Shown piece by piece: positions 16,330-25,375 of a DNA stretch of 64,000 nt. Location: NCBI GenBank assembly GCA_937776645.1, contig CALMRI010000007.1:118878-182877 (forward strand), in the 5' to 3' direction. The stretch comes from an uncultured Alphaproteobacteria bacterium (GTDB lineage Bacteria > Pseudomonadota > Alphaproteobacteria > Thalassobaculales > Thalassobaculaceae). The notes under the pieces are model-generated. The model was given only the letters and a program-made list of their open reading frames with translations, did no database searches and was not told where the DNA came from. Each line of letters opens with the position of its first letter. Within the stretch, counting starts at the first letter, position 1. The translations under genes and the position numbers were made by a program.

Positions 16330-17229
16330 TTATCCGAAATGCTTCAGCAACCAGTCCGCGGTCTCGCGCGGCTTTTCCTCGATGACGTAGTGGCCGGCGT
16401 CAATGGGCCCGCCCTGGATCTCGGCGCCGGCATAGTTGCGCCAGATCGCCTGCACGTCGCCATAGACCTTGCCAGTGTGACTATCCTGGCCCCAGATCGC
16501 TAATAGTGGGCATTTTATACGGTTGTCGGTCTCGAAATCTGCCGTGTCGAGCTTTAGATCAGAGGTGGCGCAGGCCCGATAATCCTCGCAGGAGCCGCGG
16601 ATCGTCTTCCAATTGAAACAGCGGACATATTCGGCGAAGGCTTCCGGTGCGAAGGGGGTCAGGCCTTTGCCTGGCTTGGAGATTTTTTTTTCCATGTAAT
16701 AGTCCGCCGGAACCCCGGCCATCATCCGCTCGGGCATATCGTAAGGCTGGATCATGAACACCCAGTGCCAGGAGGTCTTGGCCCAACTGGGCGATGCAGT
16801 GGTCCAGATGTGATGGCTCGGTAGGATATCGATGACCGCCGCCTTGAGGATATTTTCTGGGTGATCCAGCGCCATCCGGTGGGTGGTACGGGCGCCCCGA
16901 TCATGGCCGGCGACGTAGAATTTCTGATGACCAAGTTTGGCCATCACGTCGACCAGATCCTGGGCCATGGCGCGGAATGAATAGTTGATGCTTTCCGGCC
17001 CGCCATCTTCCGGCCCGACCGAATCGCCATAGCCCCGCAGGTCGACGCAAAAAAGATGGAACTTGTCCTGCAGCAGCGGCGCTACCTTGTGCCAGGACAC
17101 ATGGGTCAGCGGGTTGCCGTGGATCAACAGCAGGGGCGGACCATCGCCACCATGCTCCAGATGGATCTTCGCTGAGCCAAACCCACGGTCCGGGGTGGTG
17201 ATATCAAGGGTTTCGAATCCTTGGAACAT
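16330..17229 (-). CDS. Alpha/beta hydrolase, haloacetate dehalogenase-like
   Basis: 299 residues from ATG 17229, preceded by GGAGGA; this removes ten residues from the longest frame. The oxyanion segment is LLIHGNPLTHVSW, and the nucleophile elbow GHDRGARTTHRMALDHP has Asp rather than Ser, with the two nearby Arg that bind the carboxylate in fluoroacetate dehalogenases. A SWHWVF…QPYDMPE stretch matches the His-Trp halide-binding region of that family, and DAGHYV supplies the catalytic histidine. It should hydrolyse a short haloacid or related substrate. Epoxide hydrolases share the Asp nucleophile, but the WHW and DRGAR motifs favour the dehalogenase group. Confidence 0.8.
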   Translation of the reverse strand: MFQGFETLDITTPDRGFGSAKIHLEHGGDGPPLLLIHGNPLTHVSWHKVAPLLQDKFHLFCVDLRGYGDSVGPEDGGPESINYSFRAMAQDLVDVMAKLGHQKFYVAGHDRGARTTHRMALDHPENILKAAVIDILPSHHIWTTASPSWAKTSWHWVFMIQPYDMPERMMAGVPADYYMEKKISKPGKGLTPFAPEAFAEYVRCFNWKTIRGSCEDYRACATSDLKLDTADFETDNRIKCPLLAIWGQDSHTGKVYGDVQAIWRNYAGAEIQGGPIDAGHYVIEEKPRETADWLLKHFG

Positions 17230-17592
17230 GGGATGTCCTCCGAAGATTAATGTCATGTGCTGGTGCGGCGGTCGCGGAAGCTTGCCAGGCTATGCTATAT
17301 TGCGCCATCATCGCCGCGGCGTGCCGGTTTGCCACTCCCGGGTCCAGCATGACCCGGTTGTCATTGCCCAACGACACCCCTCCCTCGGCCCGAATTGCCA
17401 GGATCGAGCGCACCAGATGCTGATTGGTGCCCAAGCGCTCGGTGGCGCGATTCATGATGATGCCGAGGTGAATTTCCGTCCCGTCTTGCTCCGCTGATTA
17501 CCTGTCCGTGTGGAAACCCCAACGGTTAAGTTAGCATGCCGTTGGTGCCATTTGCAGGTCTGGTCGGTAGGCATCGTCAAGGCGATGAACGC
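17230..17592. other. Intergenic stretch of about 360 bases
   Basis: It lies between the LAB_N gene and the dehalogenase-like gene, both on the minus strand. GGAGGA at about 17233-17238 (read on the minus strand) is the ribosome site of the dehalogenase-like gene. An 83-residue minus-strand frame starting at 17455 matches nothing I recognise. No tRNA or clear terminator was seen. Confidence 0.4.
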
Positions 17593-17943
17593 TCAGGTTG
17601 GAGGCGCAGCGACCTCGGCGGCGTCGGTGCGGCGCTTGCGAAAGATCAGGAACAGGTTGCGGGTATAAATGAAGATGCCGGTCCCTTGGCCCAGCATGAT
17701 AACCGGGTCCTTCCGCATTACCGCATAGCAGAACAGCATCAGGCCGCCTGCCAGGCTCAGATACCAGAAAGCGAGCGGGATCACGCTCTCGCGCTTTTTC
17801 TCGCTGACTACCCATTGAACAAGAAACCGGGCGCTGAACATTGCCTGGGCGACCAACCCGACGATCAGCAGGATCGCTTCACCGGTGTTGATGCCATTCG
17901 GAAAAAACCAATTCATGATCCCGTCGATAACAGACTCCATCAA
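17593..17943 (-). CDS. LAB_N-domain membrane protein (lipid-A-disaccharide synthase N-terminal-like)
   Basis: 116 residues, three or four membrane helices: ILLIVGLVAQAMFSARFLVQW, an FWYLSLAGGLMLFCYAV helix and a third GQGTGIFIYTRNLFLIF. The FxxRFxxQWxxSEKxxxSVxPxxFW pattern is the hallmark of the LAB_N domain. Such proteins are found fused or next to ArnT/GT2 genes and are thought to help move or modify lipid-linked sugars. The start overlaps the GT2 gene's stop by 4 bases. Last gene of a four-gene set. Confidence 0.85.
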   Translation of the reverse strand: MMESVIDGIMNWFFPNGINTGEAILLIVGLVAQAMFSARFLVQWVVSEKKRESVIPLAFWYLSLAGGLMLFCYAVMRKDPVIMLGQGTGIFIYTRNLFLIFRKRRTDAAEVAAPPT

Positions 17944-18719
17944 CGCTGTTCCTTGCTATCGAGCTTGCCGGGAGATCGCCGGATCAGCCACATTACGCCC
18001 AAAAGGTCCGGGATGCCGACCAAGAGACGATCCACAGTGGCGTATTTCGACCGTCCGTGCGTGCGGTGACGGTGGTTTACCGGAACCACCTGGACCGCGC
18101 AATTCTCACGCTTGGCCAGGGCTGGTAAATAGCGGTGCATGTGGTCGAAATAGGGAAACCGTAGAAACAGTTCGCGGGTATAGAGTTTGAGTGAGCACCC
18201 GGTATCCGGGTTGTCATCATGCAAGGCCGCCCGACGAATGGCGTTGGCGATCCGCGAAGCGCGGCGCTTGGCCCAGCTGTCGCGCCGGGCGACCCGGTGG
18301 CCGGTTACCATCAACCAGCCCGAGCCGGCGTGGGCCTGATAGGCCTTGAGTAGCTTCGGAATATCCGCCGGATCGTTCTGGCCATCGCCGTCCAGCATTG
18401 CGACCAAGGCGCCGCGGGCCGCCAGAACACCGGTGCGTAAACCAGCGCTTTGGCCGGAGCGTTTGTCGTGACTGATAACCCGCAGCCGTGGTTGCGATTG
18501 TTTCAGCTCCAGCAAGACCTCGAGGGTGCCATCGGTGCTGCCGTCATCGACGTAGACAATCTCGAAATCGCAAACCCCTTCGAGAGCGCTGGTGATCTCA
18601 TCGACCAAGGGGCGAATATTGTCCTGCTCGTTCAGAACTGGGACTACGACCGAGAGCAGCGGTGCCGGCTCAGCGACTGTTGTCGACTTGGTCGAATTTG
18701 GAGTCTGGGCCACGTGCAT
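17940..18719 (-). CDS. Family 2 glycosyltransferase, polyprenyl-phosphate sugar synthase type
   Basis: 259 residues. GT-A fold with LLSVVVPVLNEQDNI, IVYVDDGSTDGTLEV, SAGLRTGVLAARGALVAMLD and the metal-binding DGDGQNDPAD, as in dolichyl-phosphate mannose synthase and ArnC. There are no C-terminal membrane helices, unlike ArnC. It should move a sugar from a nucleotide donor to undecaprenyl phosphate at the inner face of the membrane, making the donor for the GT39 enzyme encoded upstream. A 50-base gap separates it from the PAP2 gene. Confidence 0.88.
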   Translation of the reverse strand: MHVAQTPNSTKSTTVAEPAPLLSVVVPVLNEQDNIRPLVDEITSALEGVCDFEIVYVDDGSTDGTLEVLLELKQSQPRLRVISHDKRSGQSAGLRTGVLAARGALVAMLDGDGQNDPADIPKLLKAYQAHAGSGWLMVTGHRVARRDSWAKRRASRIANAIRRAALHDDNPDTGCSLKLYTRELFLRFPYFDHMHRYLPALAKRENCAVQVVPVNHRHRTHGRSKYATVDRLLVGIPDLLGVMWLIRRSPGKLDSKEQR

Positions 18720-18769
18720 GTTCCCGGAATTTCGCTATCGAGACGCCTTCTGAGCACCCTGACACCTTC

Positions 18770-19498
18770 TTAACGCCCAGGCTCCGACGGATTCAACAAA
18801 CTTGTCGTTCGCGGGTCGAGATAGTGGCGTTTCAGAAGGATCGCGGTACAGATCCCAAGATAGATACCGCCCACCACATCGCTTGGGTAATGGGCTTGCA
18901 GCATGACCCGGCTGAGCGCGACCAGGGCCGCGATGGTCAGATACAATGTGGCGGGGCGAGGATAGATCAGATACAGCGCAAAACAGATCGATGCGATGGT
19001 CTGAGTATGGCCGGAGGGGAAAGAATTTTCCGCAATGTTGAAATTTAGCGGAGAGAGGCCATAAAGATTATCGGCAAAAAAATAGCGGGGTCGGTAGCGC
19101 CCGATTAGCATTTTTAGGGCATGGTGGATCGCGCCGGAAACCAGGCAGGACAGGATCACGAACCAGCAATTCCAGGCGTGTAGAAGCATTCTCTGGCGGG
19201 TTTTAGGCGACAAAGTTCGCCGGGAAATCACCACACTGGTGACAAGTGCGACGAGTAACCCGATCAGCCACCCGGTCGCGTCGCCTAGCTCAGTTACGAT
19301 TTCGAAGAAGCGGCGATATTTCTCGTCGAGGCTGGCGGCCCAAAGGACCGCCGCTCGGTCGACGTAAAGGCCAAGGCCGATACAGGTGATCGCGGTCAGG
19401 CCGAGTAACCAGCCAAGCGGCAGTCGCCACAGATTTTGCCGTACCGCTTGCCAGGAACCGGTGAAAGTCTGGACGACGAGGGTGACGACCCGGCTCAC
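18770..19498 (-). CDS. PAP2-family membrane phosphatase
   Basis: 242 residues with about six membrane helices. All three phosphatase motifs are visible: KMLIGRYRPRY (about 125-135), FPSGHTQT and SRVMLQAHYPSDVVGG. Family members remove phosphate from polyprenyl pyrophosphate or from lipid A. Being coupled to the GT39 gene (4-base overlap), it may recycle undecaprenyl pyrophosphate or dephosphorylate lipid A so that it can be glycosylated; that choice is inference. Confidence 0.88.
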   Translation of the reverse strand: MSRVVTLVVQTFTGSWQAVRQNLWRLPLGWLLGLTAITCIGLGLYVDRAAVLWAASLDEKYRRFFEIVTELGDATGWLIGLLVALVTSVVISRRTLSPKTRQRMLLHAWNCWFVILSCLVSGAIHHALKMLIGRYRPRYFFADNLYGLSPLNFNIAENSFPSGHTQTIASICFALYLIYPRPATLYLTIAALVALSRVMLQAHYPSDVVGGIYLGICTAILLKRHYLDPRTTSLLNPSEPGR

Positions 19499-21273
19499 GG
19501 TCGGCCTTTTCGACTGATAATGTCGATGATCACCGCGCGGCCGGTGGAGTAGTTTAGTCCGGAAATCGTTTCATGCACGGTGGTGGCGACCCCAAGTCTG
19601 GCGGCCTCGGCGAGGAATTCCGCCTGATGGCGTCTGGCGACGGCGGCGATCGCGGTGGGGCGCTTGCCCAAGTCCCTGGCCGCCGTTTTCGGTGAGGTCA
19701 GGCTGGTTTGCGTTCCCGCCAAGAAAACCAGGCTCGGCTCATGAAAGCCGACGGCGAGCAGATCGCGGCGGCCATCCGGGCCCAAACGGTCGAGCGCCGC
19801 GGTTATCCTCGGTGAGACGAAGACGTGGGTCAGGGTCGGCGCGGTGAGATGGGCTAGCGCTGGCAGGAACAGCGCCGCGCCGAGGATGCAACACAAGGCG
19901 GCAGCTCTTGGCCGGCGGCGAAACATCATGGCGCCTGCCAGTATCGCGGTGAGGGCAGCCATGGGAGCGGCGAGAAAGGCTTCTGGCGCCAGACGCTGGG
20001 CCCGAAACACTTGACCGGCGAGGCGCTCGACCGTGGAAAGGTTGTTCATCCAGCCTTCGATGGCCCCGACCGGCTGAATGGCGATGACCGGCAATGCCGC
20101 CGCGCCACCAGCGATAGCCAGACCGGCGACCAACCAAAGAACCGAAAAGGCCCGGGTGCCCCTTGGTAGCGACGCTGGCCTGCGCAGCACCGGCGCGTCG
20201 GTCGTGGCGAAGCGGCTGACCCAGGCCGCCGCCAGGATCGCCAGAGCTGGGTAGAGGGGCAGCACATAATGCGGCAGCTTGGTTGGCACCAGTTCGAACA
20301 GGATCCAGCAGGGAACTAGCCAGGCGAGCAGGAAGCGCACCGCCGGCTCTGCTCGGGTGCGCCAGGCGCCGGCCAAGGCCGGCCAAACCAATAACGATCC
20401 GGGCCAGAAGGTCAGCATGATCAGCAACAGATAGTATCCCGGCCATGCGCCGTGCGACTCCATCGCCCCAAAAAGCTTTGGCAGCAAGTCGTCGCCCACC
20501 GAGCTTTGTAGGAAAGCGCCGCCGGATCGCAGCTGAACCGCGACGATCCAGGGCGTGACGATAATTAAGGCCAGCGGCAGTCCGATCAACGGCCTGAGGT
20601 GCATCAGCCACCCGGCCCGGCGATCGGCAATCACCAAGGTGAGCGCGGTAAGGCCGGCGATCAGTGACGGAATCGGGCCTTTGATCAACAGACCAAACCC
20701 AATGCCGAGCCAGAAAACTAACCAGGTCCGGGGGCCAGGGGCACCACAATAGGCCCGCGCCAACCCATATTGCGCCGCCAGCACCGTCGCCAGCATCAAC
20801 GCGTCAGTTTTCGCCATATGGGCTTCGGCAGTCAGCAAGAAGCTAGAGGCTAGCAACGCCGCCGCCAGCAACGCCGCTGCTTCCGTCAGAAAAAGCAGCG
20901 TGAGTGCATGGGTTAACAACACTGCGACGATCGCCGCGATTACCGAAGGAACGCGGTAGGCCCAAATCGCGTGCGGATCGTCCGGCGATAAAATCTGCGC
21001 GGACGCCGCCTGCAACCAATAGGCGCCGACAGGTTTCTTGTAGCGGGGAGTTTCCTGAAACCGGATGTCGACATAATCGCCGGTCTCGACCATCTGCTTC
21101 GACGCCTGGGCGAAGCGGGCTTCATCACGGTCCAGCGGTGGGATCGCCGATAGCCCCGGCAGATAGAGAGTCAGGCAAAGCAAGATCAGCAGGGCGGCGT
21201 GTCGAAGATGCACGGTGGTACTGCCGCTGGTTGAGACAGTGCGGTTTAGGCCATTGCCGCCGCGTTCTGTCAA
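19495..21273 (-). CDS. ArnT-like family 39 glycosyltransferase
   Basis: 592 residues, about a dozen membrane helices. The first periplasmic loop has LDRDEARFAQASKQMVETGD and RFQETPRYKKPVGAYWLQ, the conserved catalytic and substrate-binding region of ArnT/PMT enzymes. GLLIKGPIPSL and LLPKLFGAMESHG-type loops follow, and a soluble C-terminal domain lies after about residue 470. It should transfer a sugar from undecaprenyl phosphate to lipid A in the outer leaflet of the inner membrane. It starts 4 bases inside ccmI, so the lipid set may be transcribed from the ccm operon. Confidence 0.9.
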   Translation of the reverse strand: MTERGGNGLNRTVSTSGSTTVHLRHAALLILLCLTLYLPGLSAIPPLDRDEARFAQASKQMVETGDYVDIRFQETPRYKKPVGAYWLQAASAQILSPDDPHAIWAYRVPSVIAAIVAVLLTHALTLLFLTEAAALLAAALLASSFLLTAEAHMAKTDALMLATVLAAQYGLARAYCGAPGPRTWLVFWLGIGFGLLIKGPIPSLIAGLTALTLVIADRRAGWLMHLRPLIGLPLALIIVTPWIVAVQLRSGGAFLQSSVGDDLLPKLFGAMESHGAWPGYYLLLIMLTFWPGSLLVWPALAGAWRTRAEPAVRFLLAWLVPCWILFELVPTKLPHYVLPLYPALAILAAAWVSRFATTDAPVLRRPASLPRGTRAFSVLWLVAGLAIAGGAAALPVIAIQPVGAIEGWMNNLSTVERLAGQVFRAQRLAPEAFLAAPMAALTAILAGAMMFRRRPRAAALCCILGAALFLPALAHLTAPTLTHVFVSPRITAALDRLGPDGRRDLLAVGFHEPSLVFLAGTQTSLTSPKTAARDLGKRPTAIAAVARRHQAEFLAEAARLGVATTVHETISGLNYSTGRAVIIDIISRKGRP

Positions 21274-22292
21274 TCCGGCTGTAACGCTTTCAGTCTCTGT
21301 TCCAGAATCGGTGTGGCCGGGGCGTCCGCGTCCATACGCTTCAACAGGCGGCTCCAGAGGTCTCGCGCTGTTGCGGTGTCGCCCTCGCTGGCGGCGATCA
21401 CGCCGCCATAGAACATAGCTTCGGCCAGCGCCGGCTCGAGGCTCAGAACCCGGTGGATTGCCGCTTTAAAGGCTTCGGGGATCGTGGTTTTCGATGTGCC
21501 CTGGGGAAACAAAGCGCGGGCATAGGTCATCTGCACATCGACCCGCTTCGGCGCCTGTGCGGCGGCGCGAGCATAGGCCTTGAGCGCGTCCTGCGGGCGT
21601 TCTAATACCTCGTAAGATCTGCCCAGCCGGATCCAGCCTTCGATATCCCCGGGCGACTTTTCAAGCCGCGCGGCAAGACCTTTGACCATGCTTTGTATCG
21701 TCGCCTGTCGGTCGCCTGTCGACATGGTTTGGGCGGCGGCCATTTGCTCGCTGGTTAGACCCCGGGGCGCAGCGCCGGTCACCGTTCCAGCTTTCGGGGC
21801 CGCTGCGTTGGCTTGTCCACCGGCTTGCCCTTGGGCCTGCACTTGATCCTGGACTTTGGCACGGGCCTGTTGCGCCTGCAGCCGTTCGGCGGCACGGTCG
21901 GCGTAAGGGCGGTTGGGCAGGTCCGGTCGACCCAGACTGACGTAGGCGGCCAGCGCACCGGCTGGAATGAAAAACACCAGCAAAACCACGGCCAACATCC
22001 GCTGTGATCGCACGGCTGGGTCATTTTCCGTCGACGGCGTATCCGCCTCGGCTCTGGCCTCACTATCGGCGGCCAGCATACGTCGTTGGATTTCAATCCG
22101 CGCTGCCGTCAGCTCATCATCGCCGATCCGGCCCTGCTCATGATCACGCTCAAGTTCGTCGAGCTGGTCGCGATAGACCCGGAGCCCGTAGCTGCCCCGC
22201 TCAGTGGTTGGTCCGGCACCATTGATGATCGGCCAGACTATGGCGAGCACAACCCCGAAGGTGAGGATGCCGGCGATAAGCCAGAAAATCAT
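21270..22292 (-). CDS. ccmI: Cytochrome c maturation protein CcmI
   Basis: 340 residues. N-terminal membrane helix (IFWLIAGILTFGVVLAIVWPI), a cytoplasmic heptad region (YRDQLDELERDHEQGRIGDDE, as in all CcmI proteins), a second helix (MLAVVLLVFFIPAGALAAYV), an Ala/Gln-rich linker and a C-terminal TPR region (IEGWIRLGRSYEVLERPQDALKAYARA). CcmI holds the apocytochrome in the periplasm for haem ligation by CcmF/CcmH. Coupled to ccmH by a 4-base overlap. Confidence 0.92.
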   Translation of the reverse strand: MIFWLIAGILTFGVVLAIVWPIINGAGPTTERGSYGLRVYRDQLDELERDHEQGRIGDDELTAARIEIQRRMLAADSEARAEADTPSTENDPAVRSQRMLAVVLLVFFIPAGALAAYVSLGRPDLPNRPYADRAAERLQAQQARAKVQDQVQAQGQAGGQANAAAPKAGTVTGAAPRGLTSEQMAAAQTMSTGDRQATIQSMVKGLAARLEKSPGDIEGWIRLGRSYEVLERPQDALKAYARAAAQAPKRVDVQMTYARALFPQGTSKTTIPEAFKAAIHRVLSLEPALAEAMFYGGVIAASEGDTATARDLWSRLLKRMDADAPATPILEQRLKALQPD

Positions 22293-22792
22293 TCAGTCGG
22301 CTCCCGGTCCTGGTCCATCAGTTGCACCATCCTGGCCGCTTCGGCGGCGTCCAGAGGGTCAGGCCGAACGATCTTTCGTCGCCGGGCCAGAAAGACAATC
22401 ACCGCGAAAAAACCAAGGGTCATAAGCACTCCCGGGCCATACCACAGAGCATAGGTGGTCGGCTTAATCGGCGGCTTCAGCAAGGCGTAATCGCCGTACC
22501 GAGCGACCAGGAAATCGAGAATCTGGATATCGTTGTCGCCAGCGATCAGCCGTTCGCGCACGATCACCCGCAGGTCTTTAGCCAGCGACGCGTTGCTGCT
22601 GTCGATCGACTGATTTTGACAGACCAGACAACGGATGTTTTTGCTCAGCGCCCGGGCCCGCGCTTCCAGGACCGGGTCGACCAGAACCTCGTTGGGCTCC
22701 ACGGCGATACTTGGCGCCGACGGCACGAATGCCACCAGCATGAGAACCGCAAGGGCCAGGAGCAGAAGCAACGCCGCTTTGGCCCGCCTCAT
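22289..22792 (-). CDS. ccmH: Cytochrome c maturation protein CcmH
   Basis: 167 residues from ATG 22792, which overlaps the ccmG stop and begins a signal sequence (MRRAKAALLLLLALAVLM). The redox motif is IRCLVCQNQSIDSSNA, the LRCLVCQ signature of CcmH, followed by DLRVIVRERLIAGDND, a C-terminal membrane anchor and a short cytoplasmic tail. It reduces the disulfide of the apocytochrome CXXCH site together with CcmG. Confidence 0.93.
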   Translation of the reverse strand: MRRAKAALLLLLALAVLMLVAFVPSAPSIAVEPNEVLVDPVLEARARALSKNIRCLVCQNQSIDSSNASLAKDLRVIVRERLIAGDNDIQILDFLVARYGDYALLKPPIKPTTYALWYGPGVLMTLGFFAVIVFLARRRKIVRPDPLDAAEAARMVQLMDQDREPTE

Positions 22793-23334
22793 TCGTTTTG
22801 TTCCCGCAACCGGTTGACCAAAGGCATGATCGTCTCTTCGAAAGTCTGGCGCGAGAGCGGGCCGACATGGCGGTACTGGATGCGCCCGGCCCGGTCGACC
22901 ACATAGGTCTCCGGTAGGCCATAGACACCCCATTCGATTCCGGTACGCCCGTCGCCGTCCCGTCCAATCCGCTCAAACGGATCGCCGAGCTGGGCCAGCC
23001 AGTTTACCGCCGCTTCCGGGGCGTCCTTGTAGTTCACCCCGTAGAGGGGGACAGTCTTGGCGGCGGCGATCTGCATGAGCAGGGGATGCTCGACCCGGCA
23101 AGGGCCGCACCAGGACGCAAAGAAATTCACCAGCTGCACGTCGCCGGTCAGGCTGGTAGGACCGAGGCCCGGCTTCGAGGATAAGAGCGGTTCCAGGGGC
23201 CGGAGCGGGGCCGGCTTGTCGATCATCGCCGAGGGGAGCGTGTGTGGGTTCTTGCCCTGGAGAATCGGTGTGGCAAAATACGCCGCCAGGCCGGCGAACA
23301 GCAAGAGCGGCAGGATGTAGATCAGCCGGTTCAT
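22789..23334 (-). CDS. ccmG: Thiol:disulfide interchange protein CcmG/DsbE
   Basis: 181 residues. N-terminal membrane anchor (RLIYILPLLLFAGLAAYFA) and a periplasmic thioredoxin fold with FFASWCGPCRVEHP as the active site, the acidic GVNYKDAPEA insert and the cis-proline loop GLPETYVVD. It passes reducing power from CcdA/DsbD to CcmH. It starts 4 bases beyond the ccmF stop. Confidence 0.93.
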   Translation of the reverse strand: MNRLIYILPLLLFAGLAAYFATPILQGKNPHTLPSAMIDKPAPLRPLEPLLSSKPGLGPTSLTGDVQLVNFFASWCGPCRVEHPLLMQIAAAKTVPLYGVNYKDAPEAAVNWLAQLGDPFERIGRDGDGRTGIEWGVYGLPETYVVDRAGRIQYRHVGPLSRQTFEETIMPLVNRLREQNE

Positions 23335-23338
23335 CGCT

Positions 23339-25375
23339 TCAATCCGCGCCCGCCGGTTGCGCCGCCGACTCGGGCCCTTTCGTCTCCGATGAGCTCAGAT
23401 TTTGCCCGCGTTTAGGAGCGCCAACCCTCAGACGTCGGTCGGATAGCGAGATCAAGCCGCCAACCACCATGAACATGCACCCTGCCCAAATCCAGGGAAC
23501 CAACGGATTGTGCCATACCCGCACGGTCCAGCCGGCTTTGGCATGACCATCACCGATCGCGGCATAGAGATCCGCCAGGAAGGTGCTGTGAATCGCCGCC
23601 TCGGTAGTTGGCATTTGCTGTACCGGATAGAAACGGCGCTCCGGTGATAGGATGGTCACCTCGGCGCCATTGCGCATGACACGCAAGCGGGCGGTCTCCG
23701 TCTGGTAGTTTGGACCCTGGCTATGCTGAATGCTCACCAGCGTGAGGTCGTAGCCGGCGATCGAGATGGTTTCTCCCGGCTTGGCATTGACCATGACTTC
23801 TTCGCGCCAGTAACTATCGGCGACGGCGCCGCAGATGAAGATCGCCAGGCCGAGATGCGCCAAGGTCATGCCATGGGCCGATCGCGGCAGGCCCACGGCC
23901 CGTGAAAGCGAAACGCTAAGAGGCTGACGGAACAACGCTATCCGCGCCGCCCATTCGGTGATCGTGCCGCCGGCTAGCCAGCCGGCAAAGGCGAATCCGA
24001 TGATCGACCCAAAGGCGGTGCCGGCATGCTGCGTCCAAACGAACGCGGCGACCGCGGCGGAAAACAGTGCCGCCGTCCAAAGCCGGGCCATGGCGCCGGG
24101 AAGATCTCCGCGTTTCCAGGCCAAGAGCGGCCCGACGGCCATCAACAGAATCACGGGCATCATCACCGGCACGAAGGCGGCATTGAAGAAGGGGGGGCCA
24201 ACCGAAACCTTCTGGCCGGTCGTCGCGTCCAGGAACAACGGATAGAGCGTGCCGATGAACACCGTCGCCGTGGCGACCGAAAGCAGTAGATTATTCATCA
24301 CCAGCCCACCCTCGCGGCTAACCGGTTGGAACATTCCGCCCAATTTCATCGACGGTGCCCGTATCGCGTAAAGGATCAGGGCACCGCCGATGGCGACACT
24401 CATCAACCCCAGAATGTATAGCCCGCGCTCCGGATCAACGGCGAAGGTATGCACCGAGGTAAGCACCCCGGACCGGACCAGGAAGGTGCCCATCAGGCTG
24501 AGGCCGAACGTGATGATGGCCAACAAGATGGTCCAGCTTTTCAGGGCGTCGCGTTTTTCAACCACGATGGCGGAATGCAACAACGCGGTACCGGCGAGCC
24601 AGGGCATGAAGCTGGCATTTTCCACCGGGTCCCAATACCACCAACCGCCCCAGCCAAGCTCGTAATAGGCCCACCAACTGCCCAAGGTGATGCCGCCGGT
24701 CAGCGCGGTCCACGCGGCGAGCGTCCAGGGCCTTACCCAGCGCGCCCAGGCGGGATCGACCCGCCCCTCGATCAACGCCGCCACGGCGAAGGAGAACGCC
24801 ATCGAGAAGCCGACATAGCCGAGATAGAGCATCGGGGGGTGGAAGGCCAAACCCGGATCCTGTAGCAGCGGGTTCAGATCGTTGCCATCCAGCGGCGCCG
24901 GGTCCAAACGCTCGAACGGGTTCGAGGTTAATAGAATGAAACCGAGAAACCCAACGCCGATCAACCCTTGCACCGACAATACCCGCGCCCGAAGCGAGGG
25001 TGGCAGGTTGTTGCCGAAGGCGGCGACCGCGAAGCCAAAAAGGGAAAGGATCAACACCCAGAGGATCATCGACCCCTCATGATTGCCCCAAACTCCGCTT
25101 ACTTTGTAGAGCATCGGTTTCAGGGAGTGTGAATTCTGGGCGACGTTGATGATTGAGAAATCCGAGGTGACATAGCCATAGGTCAAGGCACCGAAAGCCA
25201 CCACGGTCGCTAGAAATTGCGCCGTGGCCGCCGGCTGCGCCAAGCGCATCAAGACGGTGTCGTTGCGGGCCGCGCCAATCATTGGAAGTGTGCTCTGTAC
25301 CACCGCGACGCACAGGGCCAGAGCCAGCGCGTAATGGCCAAGTTCGGCGATCACGGTTGCGCCGCTCCCTTCCAT
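23339..25375 (-). CDS. ccmF: Haem lyase subunit CcmF
   Basis: 678 residues, about 14 membrane helices. The haem-binding WWD domain is LGWGGWWYWDPVENASFMPW, flanked by the conserved histidines (ALLHSAIV and the early SLKPMLYKVSGVWGNHEGSM). The late periplasmic part (SYWREEVMVNAKPGETISI) is also typical. CcmF receives haem from holo-CcmE and attaches it to the CXXCH cysteines. The start lies 25 bases inside ccmE. Confidence 0.95.
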   Translation of the reverse strand: MEGSGATVIAELGHYALALALCVAVVQSTLPMIGAARNDTVLMRLAQPAATAQFLATVVAFGALTYGYVTSDFSIINVAQNSHSLKPMLYKVSGVWGNHEGSMILWVLILSLFGFAVAAFGNNLPPSLRARVLSVQGLIGVGFLGFILLTSNPFERLDPAPLDGNDLNPLLQDPGLAFHPPMLYLGYVGFSMAFSFAVAALIEGRVDPAWARWVRPWTLAAWTALTGGITLGSWWAYYELGWGGWWYWDPVENASFMPWLAGTALLHSAIVVEKRDALKSWTILLAIITFGLSLMGTFLVRSGVLTSVHTFAVDPERGLYILGLMSVAIGGALILYAIRAPSMKLGGMFQPVSREGGLVMNNLLLSVATATVFIGTLYPLFLDATTGQKVSVGPPFFNAAFVPVMMPVILLMAVGPLLAWKRGDLPGAMARLWTAALFSAAVAAFVWTQHAGTAFGSIIGFAFAGWLAGGTITEWAARIALFRQPLSVSLSRAVGLPRSAHGMTLAHLGLAIFICGAVADSYWREEVMVNAKPGETISIAGYDLTLVSIQHSQGPNYQTETARLRVMRNGAEVTILSPERRFYPVQQMPTTEAAIHSTFLADLYAAIGDGHAKAGWTVRVWHNPLVPWIWAGCMFMVVGGLISLSDRRLRVGAPKRGQNLSSSETKGPESAAQPAGAD

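Noticed and set aside
17204..17455. 83-residue minus-strand frame between the LAB_N and dehalogenase genes, faintly like a reductase C-terminus
   Set aside because: No recognisable motif, no ribosome site and overlap with the dehalogenase start; I could not support any family.
19739..20749. 336-residue frame opposite in phase within the ArnT-like gene
   Set aside because: Low-complexity Arg/Gly/Pro shadow in the same strand but another frame.
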